A DNA stretch of 64,000 nucleotides from RGIG3159 sp034927685 (GCA_034927685.1 JAYFPO010000028.1:1-64000), one strand, 5' to 3'; shown: positions 8,376 to 17,384, counted from the stretch's first letter. Notes: a model not told the origin generated them from the letters alone. Translations and numbers: made by a program.

Positions 8376-9473
8376 ATGAAGAAAACGATAGCAATTGTCC
8401 TTGCACTGATTATGACGATCGGTCTGCTGTCCGCATGCGGCAGCACCAGCAGTGCCACCACCACCACCGCCGCGGCAACCACCGCCGCTGCGGCAACCAC
8501 CGCCGCCTCGGGCGACACGACCGCCGCTGCGGAAACCACGGCCGGTACACAGGCAGTCGAGTACAAATGGACTGCCGCGATCCATCTTCCGGACACCACC
8601 ACACACACGCAGGCGGTGCAGTATTTCGCAGACGAGCTTGCAGAGAAGTCCAACGGCCGCATTCAGGTCACGGTCAGCTCCGCCGGCGCGCTGGGTTCCC
8701 AGCGTGAGATCATCGAAGCTGTGAATCTGGGGACCATCGAGATCGGCTTCGGCGAGTGCGGCGTTTACGCCAACTATGATGACGTGTTCGGCGTCCTCAA
8801 CCTCCCGTTCCTGTTCTCCGATTACGATCAGCTCTTTGCCGCCTGCGACGGCGATATGGGCAAGTACTATGAAAGCAAACTGCAGGAAGTCACCAACCTG
8901 AAAATCCTGAACTGGATGAACGGCGGCGCCCGTATGATCTACAGCACGAAGCCCCTGACCACATGGGACGACCTCACAAACCTCAAGATCCGTACCCCGG
9001 AATCCAGCGTTTATGTTTCCACGTTCAAGGCGCTGGGCTGCAACCCGACCCCGATCGCCATGACAGAGGTCTACTCCTCCCTGCAGCAGGGCGTCGTGGA
9101 AGCGATGGAAGGCACGCTGGAATCCGGCGTCAGCTATAAGATGTACGAAGTCTGCACCGACATGCTGGAATCCCGCCACATTTTCGCCGACTGCCAGCTG
9201 GTCATCAACGAGGACCTGTACAACAGCCTTCCCGATGACATCAAGGCGATTGTCGACGAGTGCGCCGCAGATACCCAGACATGGCAGCGCGCCAAGTGGG
9301 CCGAGAACGAAGAGGGCTATGTCACCCAGCTGAAGGATGCCGGCATGCAGATCCACGAGATCGACAACACGGAAGCCAAGGCCAAGATGGAAAGCTTCTA
9401 CAAAGAGTATATAGGCGGCGAATCCGACAAGCAGGAAGTTTTCGACATGATCCAATCTGTGACTTCAAAGTGA
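8376..9473 (+). CDS. dctP: TRAP transporter solute-binding lipoprotein (DctP family)
   Basis: 365-residue extracytoplasmic binding protein. The signal ends in a lipobox, GLLSACGS, so the mature protein is lipid-anchored at Cys20. A low-complexity Thr/Ala linker (about residues 21-55) precedes the DctP fold; blocks such as SAGALGSQREIIEAVNLGTIEIGF and LKIRTPESSVYVSTFKALGCNPTPIAMTEVYSSLQQG are typical, with the arginine in KIRTPES expected to bind the carboxylate of the ligand. The ATG at 8376 follows GGAGAGG. First gene of the rightward operon, followed by both membrane subunits. The ligand is probably a sugar acid or other organic acid, but it cannot be read from the sequence. Confidence 0.93.
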   Translation: MKKTIAIVLALIMTIGLLSACGSTSSATTTTAAATTAAAATTAASGDTTAAAETTAGTQAVEYKWTAAIHLPDTTTHTQAVQYFADELAEKSNGRIQVTVSSAGALGSQREIIEAVNLGTIEIGFGECGVYANYDDVFGVLNLPFLFSDYDQLFAACDGDMGKYYESKLQEVTNLKILNWMNGGARMIYSTKPLTTWDDLTNLKIRTPESSVYVSTFKALGCNPTPIAMTEVYSSLQQGVVEAMEGTLESGVSYKMYEVCTDMLESRHIFADCQLVINEDLYNSLPDDIKAIVDECAADTQTWQRAKWAENEEGYVTQLKDAGMQIHEIDNTEAKAKMESFYKEYIGGESDKQEVFDMIQSVTSK

Positions 9474-9483
9474 GTAGATAACG

Positions 9484-9984
9484 ATGAGAACACTGTCAAA
9501 GATACTGAGAAGCGCGGCGGCGGCGCTGCTGCTTTCCGGTGTGCTGCTGTCCTTCTGCGCCGTCATCTTCCGCTACGTCCTGAACAATTCGATTGTCTGG
9601 TCGGAGGAAGCAATCCGTTACACATTCATCTGGATGTTTTTCCTGGCAATGCCGGAGGCGACACGGCAGGGCGCGCACATCGCGCTGGACCTGGTTTCCA
9701 GCAAGCTGCACGGGAAAGCCAGATTGATTCTGGACGTCGTTGTCGAGGCGGTGTGCGTGTGCTTTGACTGTGTTCTGGTTTATTATGGGATTATATTCTC
9801 CTTGCAGAACATGAAGCAGGTCACCGCGGCCATCGGCATTCCCTACGGCTATATTAACCTGGCCATTCCGGTCGGCGGTTTTCTGATGCTGCTGTTTTCT
9901 ATCCGCAGGATTGTGATGATGCTGCAGCATAAACGCGACGAGGACATGGCCGACTTTGAGAGCGAAAAGGAGGACAAGGAATGA
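9484..9984 (+). CDS. dctQ: TRAP transporter small permease (DctQ family)
   Basis: 166-residue protein with four hydrophobic segments and the family block VWSEEAIRYTFIWMFFLAMPEATRQGAHIALD. It forms the membrane complex with the large permease and the binding protein. It begins 10 bases after the binding protein gene and its stop overlaps the start of the large permease gene by four bases (ATGA), so the two are translationally coupled. A charged C-terminal tail (ESEKEDKE) ends the protein. Confidence 0.92.
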   Translation: MRTLSKILRSAAAALLLSGVLLSFCAVIFRYVLNNSIVWSEEAIRYTFIWMFFLAMPEATRQGAHIALDLVSSKLHGKARLILDVVVEAVCVCFDCVLVYYGIIFSLQNMKQVTAAIGIPYGYINLAIPVGGFLMLLFSIRRIVMMLQHKRDEDMADFESEKEDKE

Positions 9985-11279
9985 TTACCATATTGATTGT
10001 CGTATTTCTTGTGCTTCTCCTGGTCGGCCTGCCGATCGCGTTCTGCATGGGAATCGGTTCCTTCCTGGCGCTGGCGGTCCATATGCCGCAGGCGGTCGTG
10101 ACGATCATCGCCAAGATGTTCGGCGGTCTCGATTCCTTCTCCCTGATGGCGGTCCCGTTTTTCATCCTGGCGGGCAACCTGATGGACGCCTCCGGTATCT
10201 CCAGAAAGCTGGTTCGCTTTGCGGAGCTGCTAGTGGGCCGCATCAAGGGCGGCCTTTCCATGGCGGGCGTGGTCTCCGGCGTGATTTTTGCCGGCGTATC
10301 CGGCTCCGCGTCCGCGGACACCAGTGCCATCGCCGCCATTCTGGTTCCGCCGATGACCGACGAGGGGTATGAAAAGGGCTGGTCGAGCTGCCTCATCGCC
10401 ACAACCGGCATGCTGGGGCCGATCATTCCGCCGTCCATTCTGGCAATTCTCTATTCTGCCGCGACGGGCCTGTCTGTCGGCGCGCTGTTCATGTCCGGCG
10501 TGATTCCCGGACTGCTCATCGCCGCCGGCCTGCTATTCCTTTGCGCGCGCTACGCAAAAACGCATCCCAAGATCAGCCAGGCCGCCGAAACACGGGAGCG
10601 CGTCGGCTTCAAGGCCGGCATGATGATCTTCCTTGGCGTGCTTCCGGCGCTCCTGATGCCGGTTATCATCATCGGCGGCATTCTCACCGGCGTGTTCACC
10701 GCGACGGAATCCGCGGCGATTGCCTGCATCTACGCCATCCTGTACGGCATGATCAGCAGAAGACTCTCCCTCAAGAAAATGTGGGACTGCCTGGGCGAAT
10801 CCGCGGTCACGATTGCGAAGCTGATGCTGATCGTCTGCCTGGCGACACTCTTCGGCTGGATCCTCAGCGTGAACAACTTCCCGGTGATGGTGCGGGATGC
10901 CCTGCTCTCCGTTTCCTCCAATTCGTACGTGATCATGCTGCTGGTTCTGGCACTGCTGCTCTTCGTCGGCTGCTTCATGGAGACGATTGCCGCGCTGACC
11001 ATTCTGGTGCCGGTCCTGGCGCCCATCGCGGTGGCCTACAACATCAACTCCATTCATTTCGCAATGTTCATGATTATCGCGCTGCTGATCGGCGGGATCA
11101 CGCCGCCGGTTGGAATCAATTTGTATATTACGACAAGCGTGGCGAAAATCCGGTTCTCAGAGTCGCTGAAGTACCTCATGCCGTTCCTGCTGATCTCGTT
11201 GGTCGCGGTTCTGGCCGTGCTGTTTATTCCGGCTCTGACCACGTTGATTCCATCCTGGCTCGGGTACATCACTCATTAA
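9981..11279 (+). CDS. dctM: TRAP transporter large permease (DctM family)
   Basis: 432-residue integral membrane subunit with about twelve hydrophobic segments, the usual DctM length. It carries the family blocks PFFILAGNLMDASGIS, SGVIFAGVSGSASADTSAIAAILVPPM and GCFMETIAALTILVPVLAPIA. It catalyses ion-coupled uptake of the ligand delivered by the binding protein. The start overlaps the small permease stop. A gap of about 110 bases follows before the next gene, without a convincing terminator. Confidence 0.94.
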   Translation: MITILIVVFLVLLLVGLPIAFCMGIGSFLALAVHMPQAVVTIIAKMFGGLDSFSLMAVPFFILAGNLMDASGISRKLVRFAELLVGRIKGGLSMAGVVSGVIFAGVSGSASADTSAIAAILVPPMTDEGYEKGWSSCLIATTGMLGPIIPPSILAILYSAATGLSVGALFMSGVIPGLLIAAGLLFLCARYAKTHPKISQAAETRERVGFKAGMMIFLGVLPALLMPVIIIGGILTGVFTATESAAIACIYAILYGMISRRLSLKKMWDCLGESAVTIAKLMLIVCLATLFGWILSVNNFPVMVRDALLSVSSNSYVIMLLVLALLLFVGCFMETIAALTILVPVLAPIAVAYNINSIHFAMFMIIALLIGGITPPVGINLYITTSVAKIRFSESLKYLMPFLLISLVAVLAVLFIPALTTLIPSWLGYITH

Positions 11280-11390
11280 TTTGCCGCGATGACCGGCCTG
11301 GGCACAATATCTGCGGCTGCGGGTATTGTGCCCTTCCCATGGCCGCGCCGGAACCGCTCCGCGTTCCTATTTTGAAAGGTGGTTTGGCAA

Positions 11391-12566
11391 TTGCAGATTA
11401 CCAGGGAATTCATCCTTTCCGCGCCGACTGAGGAACTGATCCGTGCGATGCTGGAGACGTACGGGAGCGAGGAGAACCAGCGCCGGATATGCGAGCCGGA
11501 GCGATTCCGCTATCTCACCGGGATCGGCCGTCCTGTTTTCGCAAAAGCGTTCCCGTTCAAGACGCTGGATTACTACAGCGACCCGGACGCGTGTCTGCGG
11601 GCACAGCTCCAGTGGAAGCTCTATACCTATCACATCATCCGGGACTCCGCCCCGCTGGACCTCGACGTCGGCGTGGACTACTCGACGGCCTACGAGCCGA
11701 GCCTGCTCGGGATGAAGCACACCGTGAAGGAGGGCATGGAGCCCACCTACGGCGCGCCGGAGATGGAGGAAGCGGACGAGCTGCATCGGCTGCAAAAGCC
11801 GGATTTCTTTACCTCCGGCCTGATGCCGCAGGCGCACGCGATGTATGCCGCGCTGCAGCAGCGGGTCGGGGACCGGCTCCGGGTGTTTTTCCCGGGCTGG
11901 TCGCGCGGCCCCTGGAGCATCGCGACCATCGCACGCGGCTTTGAGGGCGTATTTCTGGATTACAAGGAAGAACCGGACAAGCTGCACAAGCTGATGCAGT
12001 TTGCCGTGGACAGCAGAATCTCCTGGGAGAAGCAGCGCTGCGCGTTTCTCGGGATCGATCCCCGCGACCGGACATACCGCTGGAACTACATTGCGTACCG
12101 CCATAACACAAACAGCGATCTGTTTGAGGACGAGGTGGACGGCAACCTGTTTTCGCTGCCGCTGTTCCGGGAGATGATTCTGCCATATGAAAAGCAGCTG
12201 TGCGAGTTTTACGGCGGCATCGGCTACTACCACAGCTGCGGAAATCTAACGAAATTTTTGGATGATATTTACAGCGAACTGGATATTTTCGGCGTTCAGC
12301 ATGTCAGCAGCTGGACCGATTACGACAAGGCGGCGGAGGTCGTCCCCCAAAACGTTACGCTGCAGGTCTCTCTGCACACGACGAAGGAGACGCTGGGCGC
12401 GTCGGACGAGACGTTGGAGAACCTGATGCGCAGCCTGATGGAGCGGAGCCGCGGACATCGCGTCGACATCTGTGCGGACGCGCTGTATGAGGGCGGCTGG
12501 GATACGCTGGAGCGCGGAGCGCATCTGGCGAGACTGTTTGAAAAAGTGATGCGCGAGGGCGCATAA
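11391..12566 (+). CDS. uroporphyrinogen decarboxylase-like (methyltransferase-type) protein
   Basis: About 391 residues, URO-D/MtaA superfamily TIM barrel. The zinc-type motif YYHSCGN (His281, Cys283) followed by FLDDIYSELDIFGVQHVSSWTDYDKAAEVV matches the group of URO-D-like proteins that act as cobalamin-dependent methyltransferases or unknown catabolic enzymes rather than haem biosynthesis. A TTG start at 11391 is favoured: AAAGGTGG ends 8 bases before it, while the in-frame GTG at 11379 lies inside that site. It sits between the TRAP permease and a short-chain dehydrogenase, so a role in processing the imported compound, possibly demethylation, is likely. No corrinoid protein gene is nearby. 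Confidence 0.8.
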   Translation: MQITREFILSAPTEELIRAMLETYGSEENQRRICEPERFRYLTGIGRPVFAKAFPFKTLDYYSDPDACLRAQLQWKLYTYHIIRDSAPLDLDVGVDYSTAYEPSLLGMKHTVKEGMEPTYGAPEMEEADELHRLQKPDFFTSGLMPQAHAMYAALQQRVGDRLRVFFPGWSRGPWSIATIARGFEGVFLDYKEEPDKLHKLMQFAVDSRISWEKQRCAFLGIDPRDRTYRWNYIAYRHNTNSDLFEDEVDGNLFSLPLFREMILPYEKQLCEFYGGIGYYHSCGNLTKFLDDIYSELDIFGVQHVSSWTDYDKAAEVVPQNVTLQVSLHTTKETLGASDETLENLMRSLMERSRGHRVDICADALYEGGWDTLERGAHLARLFEKVMREGA

Positions 12567-12582
12567 GAAAGGCGGAAATACT

Positions 12583-13317
12583 ATGCGGCTTAGTAACAGA
12601 GTGGCAATCGTGACGGGCGCGGCGCAGGGCATCGGGTATGCCATGGCGAAGCGGCTGTGCGAGGAAGGCTGCGCAGTCGCGCTGCTGGATATCAATGAGG
12701 AAAAGGTGCAAGAGTCTGCGGCCTCGCTGCAGGGCTGCGCCGGCTTCCGCTGCGACGTGTCCAGCCCCGCGAGCATCGAAGAGACGGTCGGGCAGGTCGC
12801 GGAGCGGTTCGGCGGCATCGACATCGTGGTCAACAACGCGGGCATTCTGCCCAGCTCCGCCATTCCCGACGTCACGGAGAAGGAATGGGACCTGACCATG
12901 GCGATCAACCTGAAGGGCGTTTTCTTCATGGCGCAGAAGGCGCTGCCCTATCTGAAGAAGTCCGCGCACGCCCGCGTGATCAACACCAGCTCTCTGGCCG
13001 GCCGGATGGGCGGCTTTGAGACCTGCCTGGCCTATTCCGCGTCCAAGGGCGGCATCAACGCGCTGACCATGGGCCTCGCGCGGCAGCTCGCGCCGTTTCA
13101 TATCAACGTCAACGCGGTGTGCCCCGGCACGACGGAGACGCCGATCACCAAGGCGTTTTCCGACGAGGCCATGGCGCGCCTGCTGACCAGAATTCCGCTC
13201 GGCCGCCTCGGCAAGCCGGAGGACATGGCCGCGGCCGTGGCGTTTTTGGCCAGCGATGACGCGGCCTTCATTACCGGGCTGCTGATGGATGTCAACGGCG
13301 GCATGTACATGGGATAA
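12583..13317 (+). CDS. short-chain dehydrogenase/reductase
   Basis: 244-residue classical SDR. The cofactor motif TGAAQGIG is near residue 11, NNAGI near residue 84, the catalytic serine in INTSSLAG and the Tyr-Lys pair in YSASKGG. It oxidises or reduces a hydroxyl/keto group of a sugar, sugar acid or polyol with NAD(P) in the cytoplasm. It starts 16 bases after the URO-D-like gene with GAAAGGCGG as ribosome site. Substrate unknown; its place in the TRAP operon points to the imported compound. Confidence 0.93.
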   Translation: MRLSNRVAIVTGAAQGIGYAMAKRLCEEGCAVALLDINEEKVQESAASLQGCAGFRCDVSSPASIEETVGQVAERFGGIDIVVNNAGILPSSAIPDVTEKEWDLTMAINLKGVFFMAQKALPYLKKSAHARVINTSSLAGRMGGFETCLAYSASKGGINALTMGLARQLAPFHINVNAVCPGTTETPITKAFSDEAMARLLTRIPLGRLGKPEDMAAAVAFLASDDAAFITGLLMDVNGGMYMG

Positions 13318-13329
13318 GGAGACGGCGCG

Positions 13330-14196
13330 ATGTATCAATTTCAATATGGAATTTCGTGTGCGCTGGAACCGCAGCCGCAGCGGCAGCCTGTCATCATCCG
13401 GGGGGACATCCGGCATGTGGCCGCCGAGGTCAGGCGCGCGGGCTATGACGCCATCGAGCTGTTTCTCCGGGACGCCCGGCAGTACGACCCAAAGACGCTC
13501 CTGGCGGCGGCGGCGGAGCAGGGGCTATCCTACTGCGCCATCTCGACCGGGATGGAGTACAACCTCAACCATCTCTGCCTCATCAGCGACGACGCGGCGA
13601 ACCGCCGCGCGGCCATCGACGCCCTCAAGGCCCATCTCGATTTGGGCGCGGCGCTCGGCTGTCCGGTGGTGGTCGGCATTCTGCGCGGTAACATTCCGGA
13701 CTTCTCCCGCTACCAGGAGTATGAGGACCGCCTTTCCGCCGCGCTGACGGAGCTTGGCGCCTACGCGGCGCAGGCGGGTACCACCATCGTGGTGGAGTCC
13801 ATCCTGCGCTATATCAACAACTATCTCAACAGCGCGCCGGAGACGGCGGACTATCTGCGCAGGCTGGGCCTGCCGACCGTCAGTCTGCACATCGACACGC
13901 ACTCGATGCAGGTGGAGGACAAAGACCTCGCCGAGAGCATCCGCGAGACCGCTGATGTGCTCGGATACGTCCATGTATCGGACTCCAACCGCGGGTATCC
14001 GGGAGCCGGCAATATCGATTTCAAGCAGGTGATGCGGGCGCTGATGGAGGTTGGCTACCGGGGCTATGTCTCGACGGAGTGCCAGCCGTACCCCACGGAG
14101 TTCGAATGCGCGCAGCGCGGTCTGCAATATATCCGGCATCTGGTGGAAATTTTGGAAATAGAACAATCGGAACACAGAAAGGGAAAAACATCATGA
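13330..14196 (+). CDS. sugar phosphate isomerase/epimerase-like TIM barrel
   Basis: 288-residue xylose isomerase-like TIM barrel, a second member of this superfamily in the locus but clearly diverged from the one at 4548-5405. Metal-ligand strands include TTIVVESIL, TVSLHIDTHSM, VLGYVHVSDSNRGYPG and GYVSTECQPYP. It probably isomerises or epimerises an intermediate. It starts 12 bases after the SDR gene with AAGGAG before the ATG, and its TGA overlaps the start of the first transaldolase gene by four bases. Confidence 0.84.
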   Translation: MYQFQYGISCALEPQPQRQPVIIRGDIRHVAAEVRRAGYDAIELFLRDARQYDPKTLLAAAAEQGLSYCAISTGMEYNLNHLCLISDDAANRRAAIDALKAHLDLGAALGCPVVVGILRGNIPDFSRYQEYEDRLSAALTELGAYAAQAGTTIVVESILRYINNYLNSAPETADYLRRLGLPTVSLHIDTHSMQVEDKDLAESIRETADVLGYVHVSDSNRGYPGAGNIDFKQVMRALMEVGYRGYVSTECQPYPTEFECAQRGLQYIRHLVEILEIEQSEHRKGKTS

Positions 14197-15224
14197 GTGA
14201 GCACCGTTATCTGAAATGGTTTAGCAGCGAAACACCGTCGATTTACTGGCACGACTCCGCAATCCGCGCGGAGCAGCTGGAGGCATTTTCCAACGGCGCG
14301 GTCGGCATGACCACCAACCCGTTCCTGATCAACGCCACCCTGACGGGCGACAGGAACTTCTGGGCGGAGCGTCTGGCCGGCATCCCGCAGGATCTGAAGG
14401 GCGACGAAAAGGTCTGCGCGCTGATGCGCTGCGTGACCGGCTTCTATGCGGAGCAGGTCCGGCCCATCTTCGAGCAGGGCGCCGCGGGCAAAGGCTACGT
14501 CTGCGCGCAGACCAACCCCAACCACACCGGCGATGCGGAATATATGATTGACCAGGCAAAGATTCTCTCCTCCTGGGCGCCGAATATCGTGGTCAAAATG
14601 CCCGCGACCAACGCCGGCATCAAAGCCTATGAGGCCTGTGCGGCGCTCGGCATGAACGTGGCCGCTACGGTCAGCTTCACGGTCCCGCAGGTGCTCGCGG
14701 TCGGCGCGGCCGCGGCCCGCGGCAAGAAGAAGGCGCTCGAGCACGGCGTGAAGCCCGGTCTGTCCATCGCGGTTTTGATGGCCGGCCGTCTGGACGACTA
14801 TCTCCGCGACGTCGCCCACGACTCCTGCGCCGACGTCGGCGAGAACGACATCACCCAGGCCGGCATTGCCTGCCTGAAGAAGGCGTACCGGATCTTCGGC
14901 GAACGGGGCTACGACACCTTCCTGATGCCCGCCGGCTGCCGCGGCGCCAATCAGGTCATCGAGCTGGCCGGCGCCAGGATGATTTTCTCCATCGCGCCGA
15001 AGATCGTCAAGCTGCTGCCCGCCGACGCGCCCCGCGAGGAGCGGATCGACGTGCCCGTGGCGCAGGACGTCTTGGAGCGCCTGATGACGATGAAGGAGTT
15101 CCGGAAGGCCTACGAGGAGGACGGGATGACGAGCGAGGAGTTTATCACCTTCGGCTCCGCGAACCGGACGACGGACCAGTTCATCAATGACGGCTGGAAT
15201 CCGCTGGCGAGCTTCCGGCTCTGA
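14193..15224 (+). CDS. transaldolase-family protein 1
   Basis: 343-residue class I aldolase/transaldolase fold. The N-terminal GMTTNPFLI block and the Schiff-base lysine in NIVVKMPAT (K135) identify the family, which transfers a dihydroxyacetone unit or acts as a simple aldolase. At about 340 residues it is longer than the 220-residue fructose-6-phosphate aldolase type. The ATG at 14193, overlapping the upstream stop (ATGA) and preceded by GAAAGGG, is preferred over upstream in-frame ATGs inside the previous gene. A paralogue follows immediately, which may mean a heteromeric enzyme or two successive cleavages. Confidence 0.86.
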   Translation: MSEHRYLKWFSSETPSIYWHDSAIRAEQLEAFSNGAVGMTTNPFLINATLTGDRNFWAERLAGIPQDLKGDEKVCALMRCVTGFYAEQVRPIFEQGAAGKGYVCAQTNPNHTGDAEYMIDQAKILSSWAPNIVVKMPATNAGIKAYEACAALGMNVAATVSFTVPQVLAVGAAAARGKKKALEHGVKPGLSIAVLMAGRLDDYLRDVAHDSCADVGENDITQAGIACLKKAYRIFGERGYDTFLMPAGCRGANQVIELAGARMIFSIAPKIVKLLPADAPREERIDVPVAQDVLERLMTMKEFRKAYEEDGMTSEEFITFGSANRTTDQFINDGWNPLASFRL

Positions 15225-15239
15225 ATGGGGGCGAACACC

Positions 15240-16289
15240 ATGAACTATTTGGAGTGGATCACAAGCTGCACGAAAACAAGGTGGTGGCACGATTCCGGCA
15301 ACCCCGAAGAGATCGGGCTGGCGCTGCGGCGCGGCGCCACGGGCGTCACGACGAACCCGGTCCTGACCTTCCGTTCCTTCCAGTCGCAGCCCGACTTCTG
15401 GAACCCGAAGGTGCTGGCGCTGGGAGACGAGTTTGAGCCGGAGGCCAGAGCCGAGGCGCTGCTCCGCCTGGTGGCAACCTACGCTGCGGAGCAGGTCCGC
15501 CCGATCTACGAGCGGACGGATGGCCGGGACGGCTACGCGCTGGGCCAACTGAACCCGGCGCGGGCCGGCGACGCGGAGGGTATGCTCGCGCAGGGCCGCC
15601 GGGTCCATTCCTGGGCGCCCAACATCGCGGTGAAGCTGCCCGCAACCGCCTCCGGCGTGGAGGTCATCGAGCATCTGGCGGAGGAGGGAATCCCCATCTG
15701 CGCCACGATCAACGTGTCCGTCTCCCAGGCCATCGCCGTGGCCGAGGCCTACGCGCGGGGCAAGAAGAAGGCGATTGCAAACGGCGTGAAGCCGCCGCTG
15801 TGCATCGTGGTGCAGCAGGTGGGCCGCCTGGACGACTATCTGCGGGACGTGGCGATGGATATGAAGCTGGGCATCGACGAGTCCGCCGTCACCATGGCGG
15901 GTCTGGCCGTGGCCAAGCGGACGTACGCGATCTTTGAGGAGCGCGGCTACGACGCGCTGATTATGCCGGCCGGCCTGCGCGGGGCCTATCACCTGACGGA
16001 GATGGCGGGCGGGAACCTGCTGTATACGATCAACACCCGGGTGCAGGATATGATTCTCGAGGCCGACCCGCCGCAGGAGGAGCGCATCCACGAGCCGCTG
16101 CCGCAAGAAACGATGGAGCAGCTGCTGCGGATTCCGGAATTCGTCCGCGCCTATGAGCCGGACGGCATGAAGCCTGCGGAATTTATCACCTACGGCGTAA
16201 CCCAGAAGCTGCTGAGCCAGTTCATGGAGACCGGCTGGGCGCCGCTGGAGACGTATCTTTCCAATCGAAAAACCGGTCGCTGGATTTAA
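15240..16289 (+). CDS. transaldolase-family protein 2
   Basis: 349-residue paralogue of the preceding gene, collinear along its length (GVTTNPVLT, NIAVKLPAT with K132, ARGKKKAIANGVKP, GRLDDYLRDVA). Both copies keep the lysine, so both may be active. The ATG at 15240 is chosen because GGGGGCG lies about 7 bases before it; an in-frame ATG at 15225 directly abuts the previous stop and lacks a ribosome site. Tandem transaldolases in a TRAP-fed operon are unusual and suggest a specialised substrate. Confidence 0.86.
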   Translation: MNYLEWITSCTKTRWWHDSGNPEEIGLALRRGATGVTTNPVLTFRSFQSQPDFWNPKVLALGDEFEPEARAEALLRLVATYAAEQVRPIYERTDGRDGYALGQLNPARAGDAEGMLAQGRRVHSWAPNIAVKLPATASGVEVIEHLAEEGIPICATINVSVSQAIAVAEAYARGKKKAIANGVKPPLCIVVQQVGRLDDYLRDVAMDMKLGIDESAVTMAGLAVAKRTYAIFEERGYDALIMPAGLRGAYHLTEMAGGNLLYTINTRVQDMILEADPPQEERIHEPLPQETMEQLLRIPEFVRAYEPDGMKPAEFITYGVTQKLLSQFMETGWAPLETYLSNRKTGRWI

Positions 16290-16318
16290 GGCGAATCATA
16301 GAAAAGGAGATTATGATG

Positions 16319-17209
16319 ATGAAAGTTGGATTTATCGGTCTGGGGATCATGGGCAAACCCATGTGCAAGAACCTGCTGAAGGCCGGCTATGAGGTTACGG
16401 CGTACGATCCCTTTGCGAAGGCGGCGCTGGACGAGGTGGTCGCCTGCGGCGCGGCGCGCGGCGAGAGCAACGCGGACGTGGCGGCAAAGAGCGACATGGT
16501 AATCACCATGGTGCCGAATTCTCCCAACGTCCGCGCGGCGGTCCTGGGGAAGGGTGGCGTGGCGGAGGGCGCAAAACAAGGCCTGAACGTCATCGACATG
16601 AGCTCCATCGCGCCGCTGGAATCCAAGGCGATTGCGGCGGACTGCCTGGAACACGGCATTCATATGATGGATGCGCCGGTCTCCGGCGGCGAGCCGAAGG
16701 CCATCGACGGCATGCTGTCCATCATGTGCGGCGGCCCGAAGGCGCTGTTTGACAAGTACCTGGACCTCCTGAAGGTCATGGGCGGGTCCGTGGTGCACTG
16801 CGGCGAGGTCAACGGCGCGGGGAACACGGTCAAGCTGGCAAACCAGATCATCGTGGCCTGCAACATCGCGGCCTGCGCGGAGGCGTACTCCCTGTCCACC
16901 ATGGCGGGCGTCGACCCGGAAAAGGTGTTCGAGGCGATCCGCGGCGGCCTGGCGGGGTCCACCGTCATGAACGCGAAGGTGCCCATGATGATGGACGGCA
17001 ACTTCAAGCCCGGCTTCAAAATCGACCTGCACATCAAGGACCTGAACAACGCGCTGGATACCGGCCACGGCCTCGGCACGCCGATGCTGCTGACCGCGCA
17101 GGTGCAGGAGATGATGCAGTGGCTGCACAACAACGGCGACGGCCAGAGCGACCACAGCGCGATTCTGAAGTACTATGAACGGATTACCGGCGTAGAAGTA
17201 CGCAAGTAA
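16319..17209 (+). CDS. garR: tartronate semialdehyde reductase (2-hydroxy-3-oxopropionate reductase)
   Basis: 296-residue beta-hydroxyacid dehydrogenase. NAD(P) motif GFIGLGIMGKPM at the N terminus, substrate loop DAPVSGGEPKAIDG, and catalytic lysine K172 in NGAGNTVKLANQ. The whole sequence closely follows the pattern remembered for Escherichia coli GarR, including GGLAGSTV and FKIDLHIKDLNNALD. It would reduce tartronate semialdehyde to glycerate at the end of sugar-acid breakdown. Three ATGs lie in tandem (16313, 16316, 16319); AAGGAG is 9 bases from the last, which is taken. It ends the rightward operon. Confidence 0.92.
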   Translation: MKVGFIGLGIMGKPMCKNLLKAGYEVTAYDPFAKAALDEVVACGAARGESNADVAAKSDMVITMVPNSPNVRAAVLGKGGVAEGAKQGLNVIDMSSIAPLESKAIAADCLEHGIHMMDAPVSGGEPKAIDGMLSIMCGGPKALFDKYLDLLKVMGGSVVHCGEVNGAGNTVKLANQIIVACNIAACAEAYSLSTMAGVDPEKVFEAIRGGLAGSTVMNAKVPMMMDGNFKPGFKIDLHIKDLNNALDTGHGLGTPMLLTAQVQEMMQWLHNNGDGQSDHSAILKYYERITGVEVRK

Positions 17210-17234
17210 TATCGATCTTTTCTTCCATTTCAGG

Positions 17235-17277
17235 TCAGGGGCGGCTGGTGTGAAACCCAGCCGTCCCTGATCCGTTT
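17235..17277 (+). terminator. terminator of the TRAP/garR operon
   Basis: TCAGGGGCGGCTGG (17235-17248) pairs with CCAGCCGTCCCTGA (17257-17270), one G-T pair, followed by a short T-run (GTTTTG). It lies 26 bases after the reductase stop codon. Confidence 0.65.
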
Positions 17278-17332
17278 TGAGGGTTGCGTGGGATCCGTGC
17301 GCGGAAAAAGAGAAATAAAGTAGCGCGGGGCG

Positions 17333-17361
17333 TTGACACCGGAAGGGTGGATTGCTATAAT
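17333..17361 (+). promoter_or_regulatory. consensus promoter of the cobalamin-riboswitch operon
   Basis: TTGACA (17333-17338), 17-base spacer, TATAAT (17356-17361): a perfect sigma-A match. Transcription would begin near 17368, just upstream of the riboswitch. Confidence 0.92.
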
Positions 17362-17384
17362 GAGAGTGGAAAATTGAATTGAGC

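Noticed and set aside
2803..17209. Firm assignment of the locus to sulfoquinovose or apiose degradation
   Set aside because: Split transketolase and transaldolases occur in such pathways, but no diagnostic glycosidase, sulfosugar-specific enzyme or apulose kinase is present.
16319..17209. Alternative naming of the reductase as 3-hydroxyisobutyrate or sulfolactaldehyde reductase
   Set aside because: The full-length pattern, including VSGGEPKAIDG and FKIDLHIKDLNNALD, follows GarR more closely.
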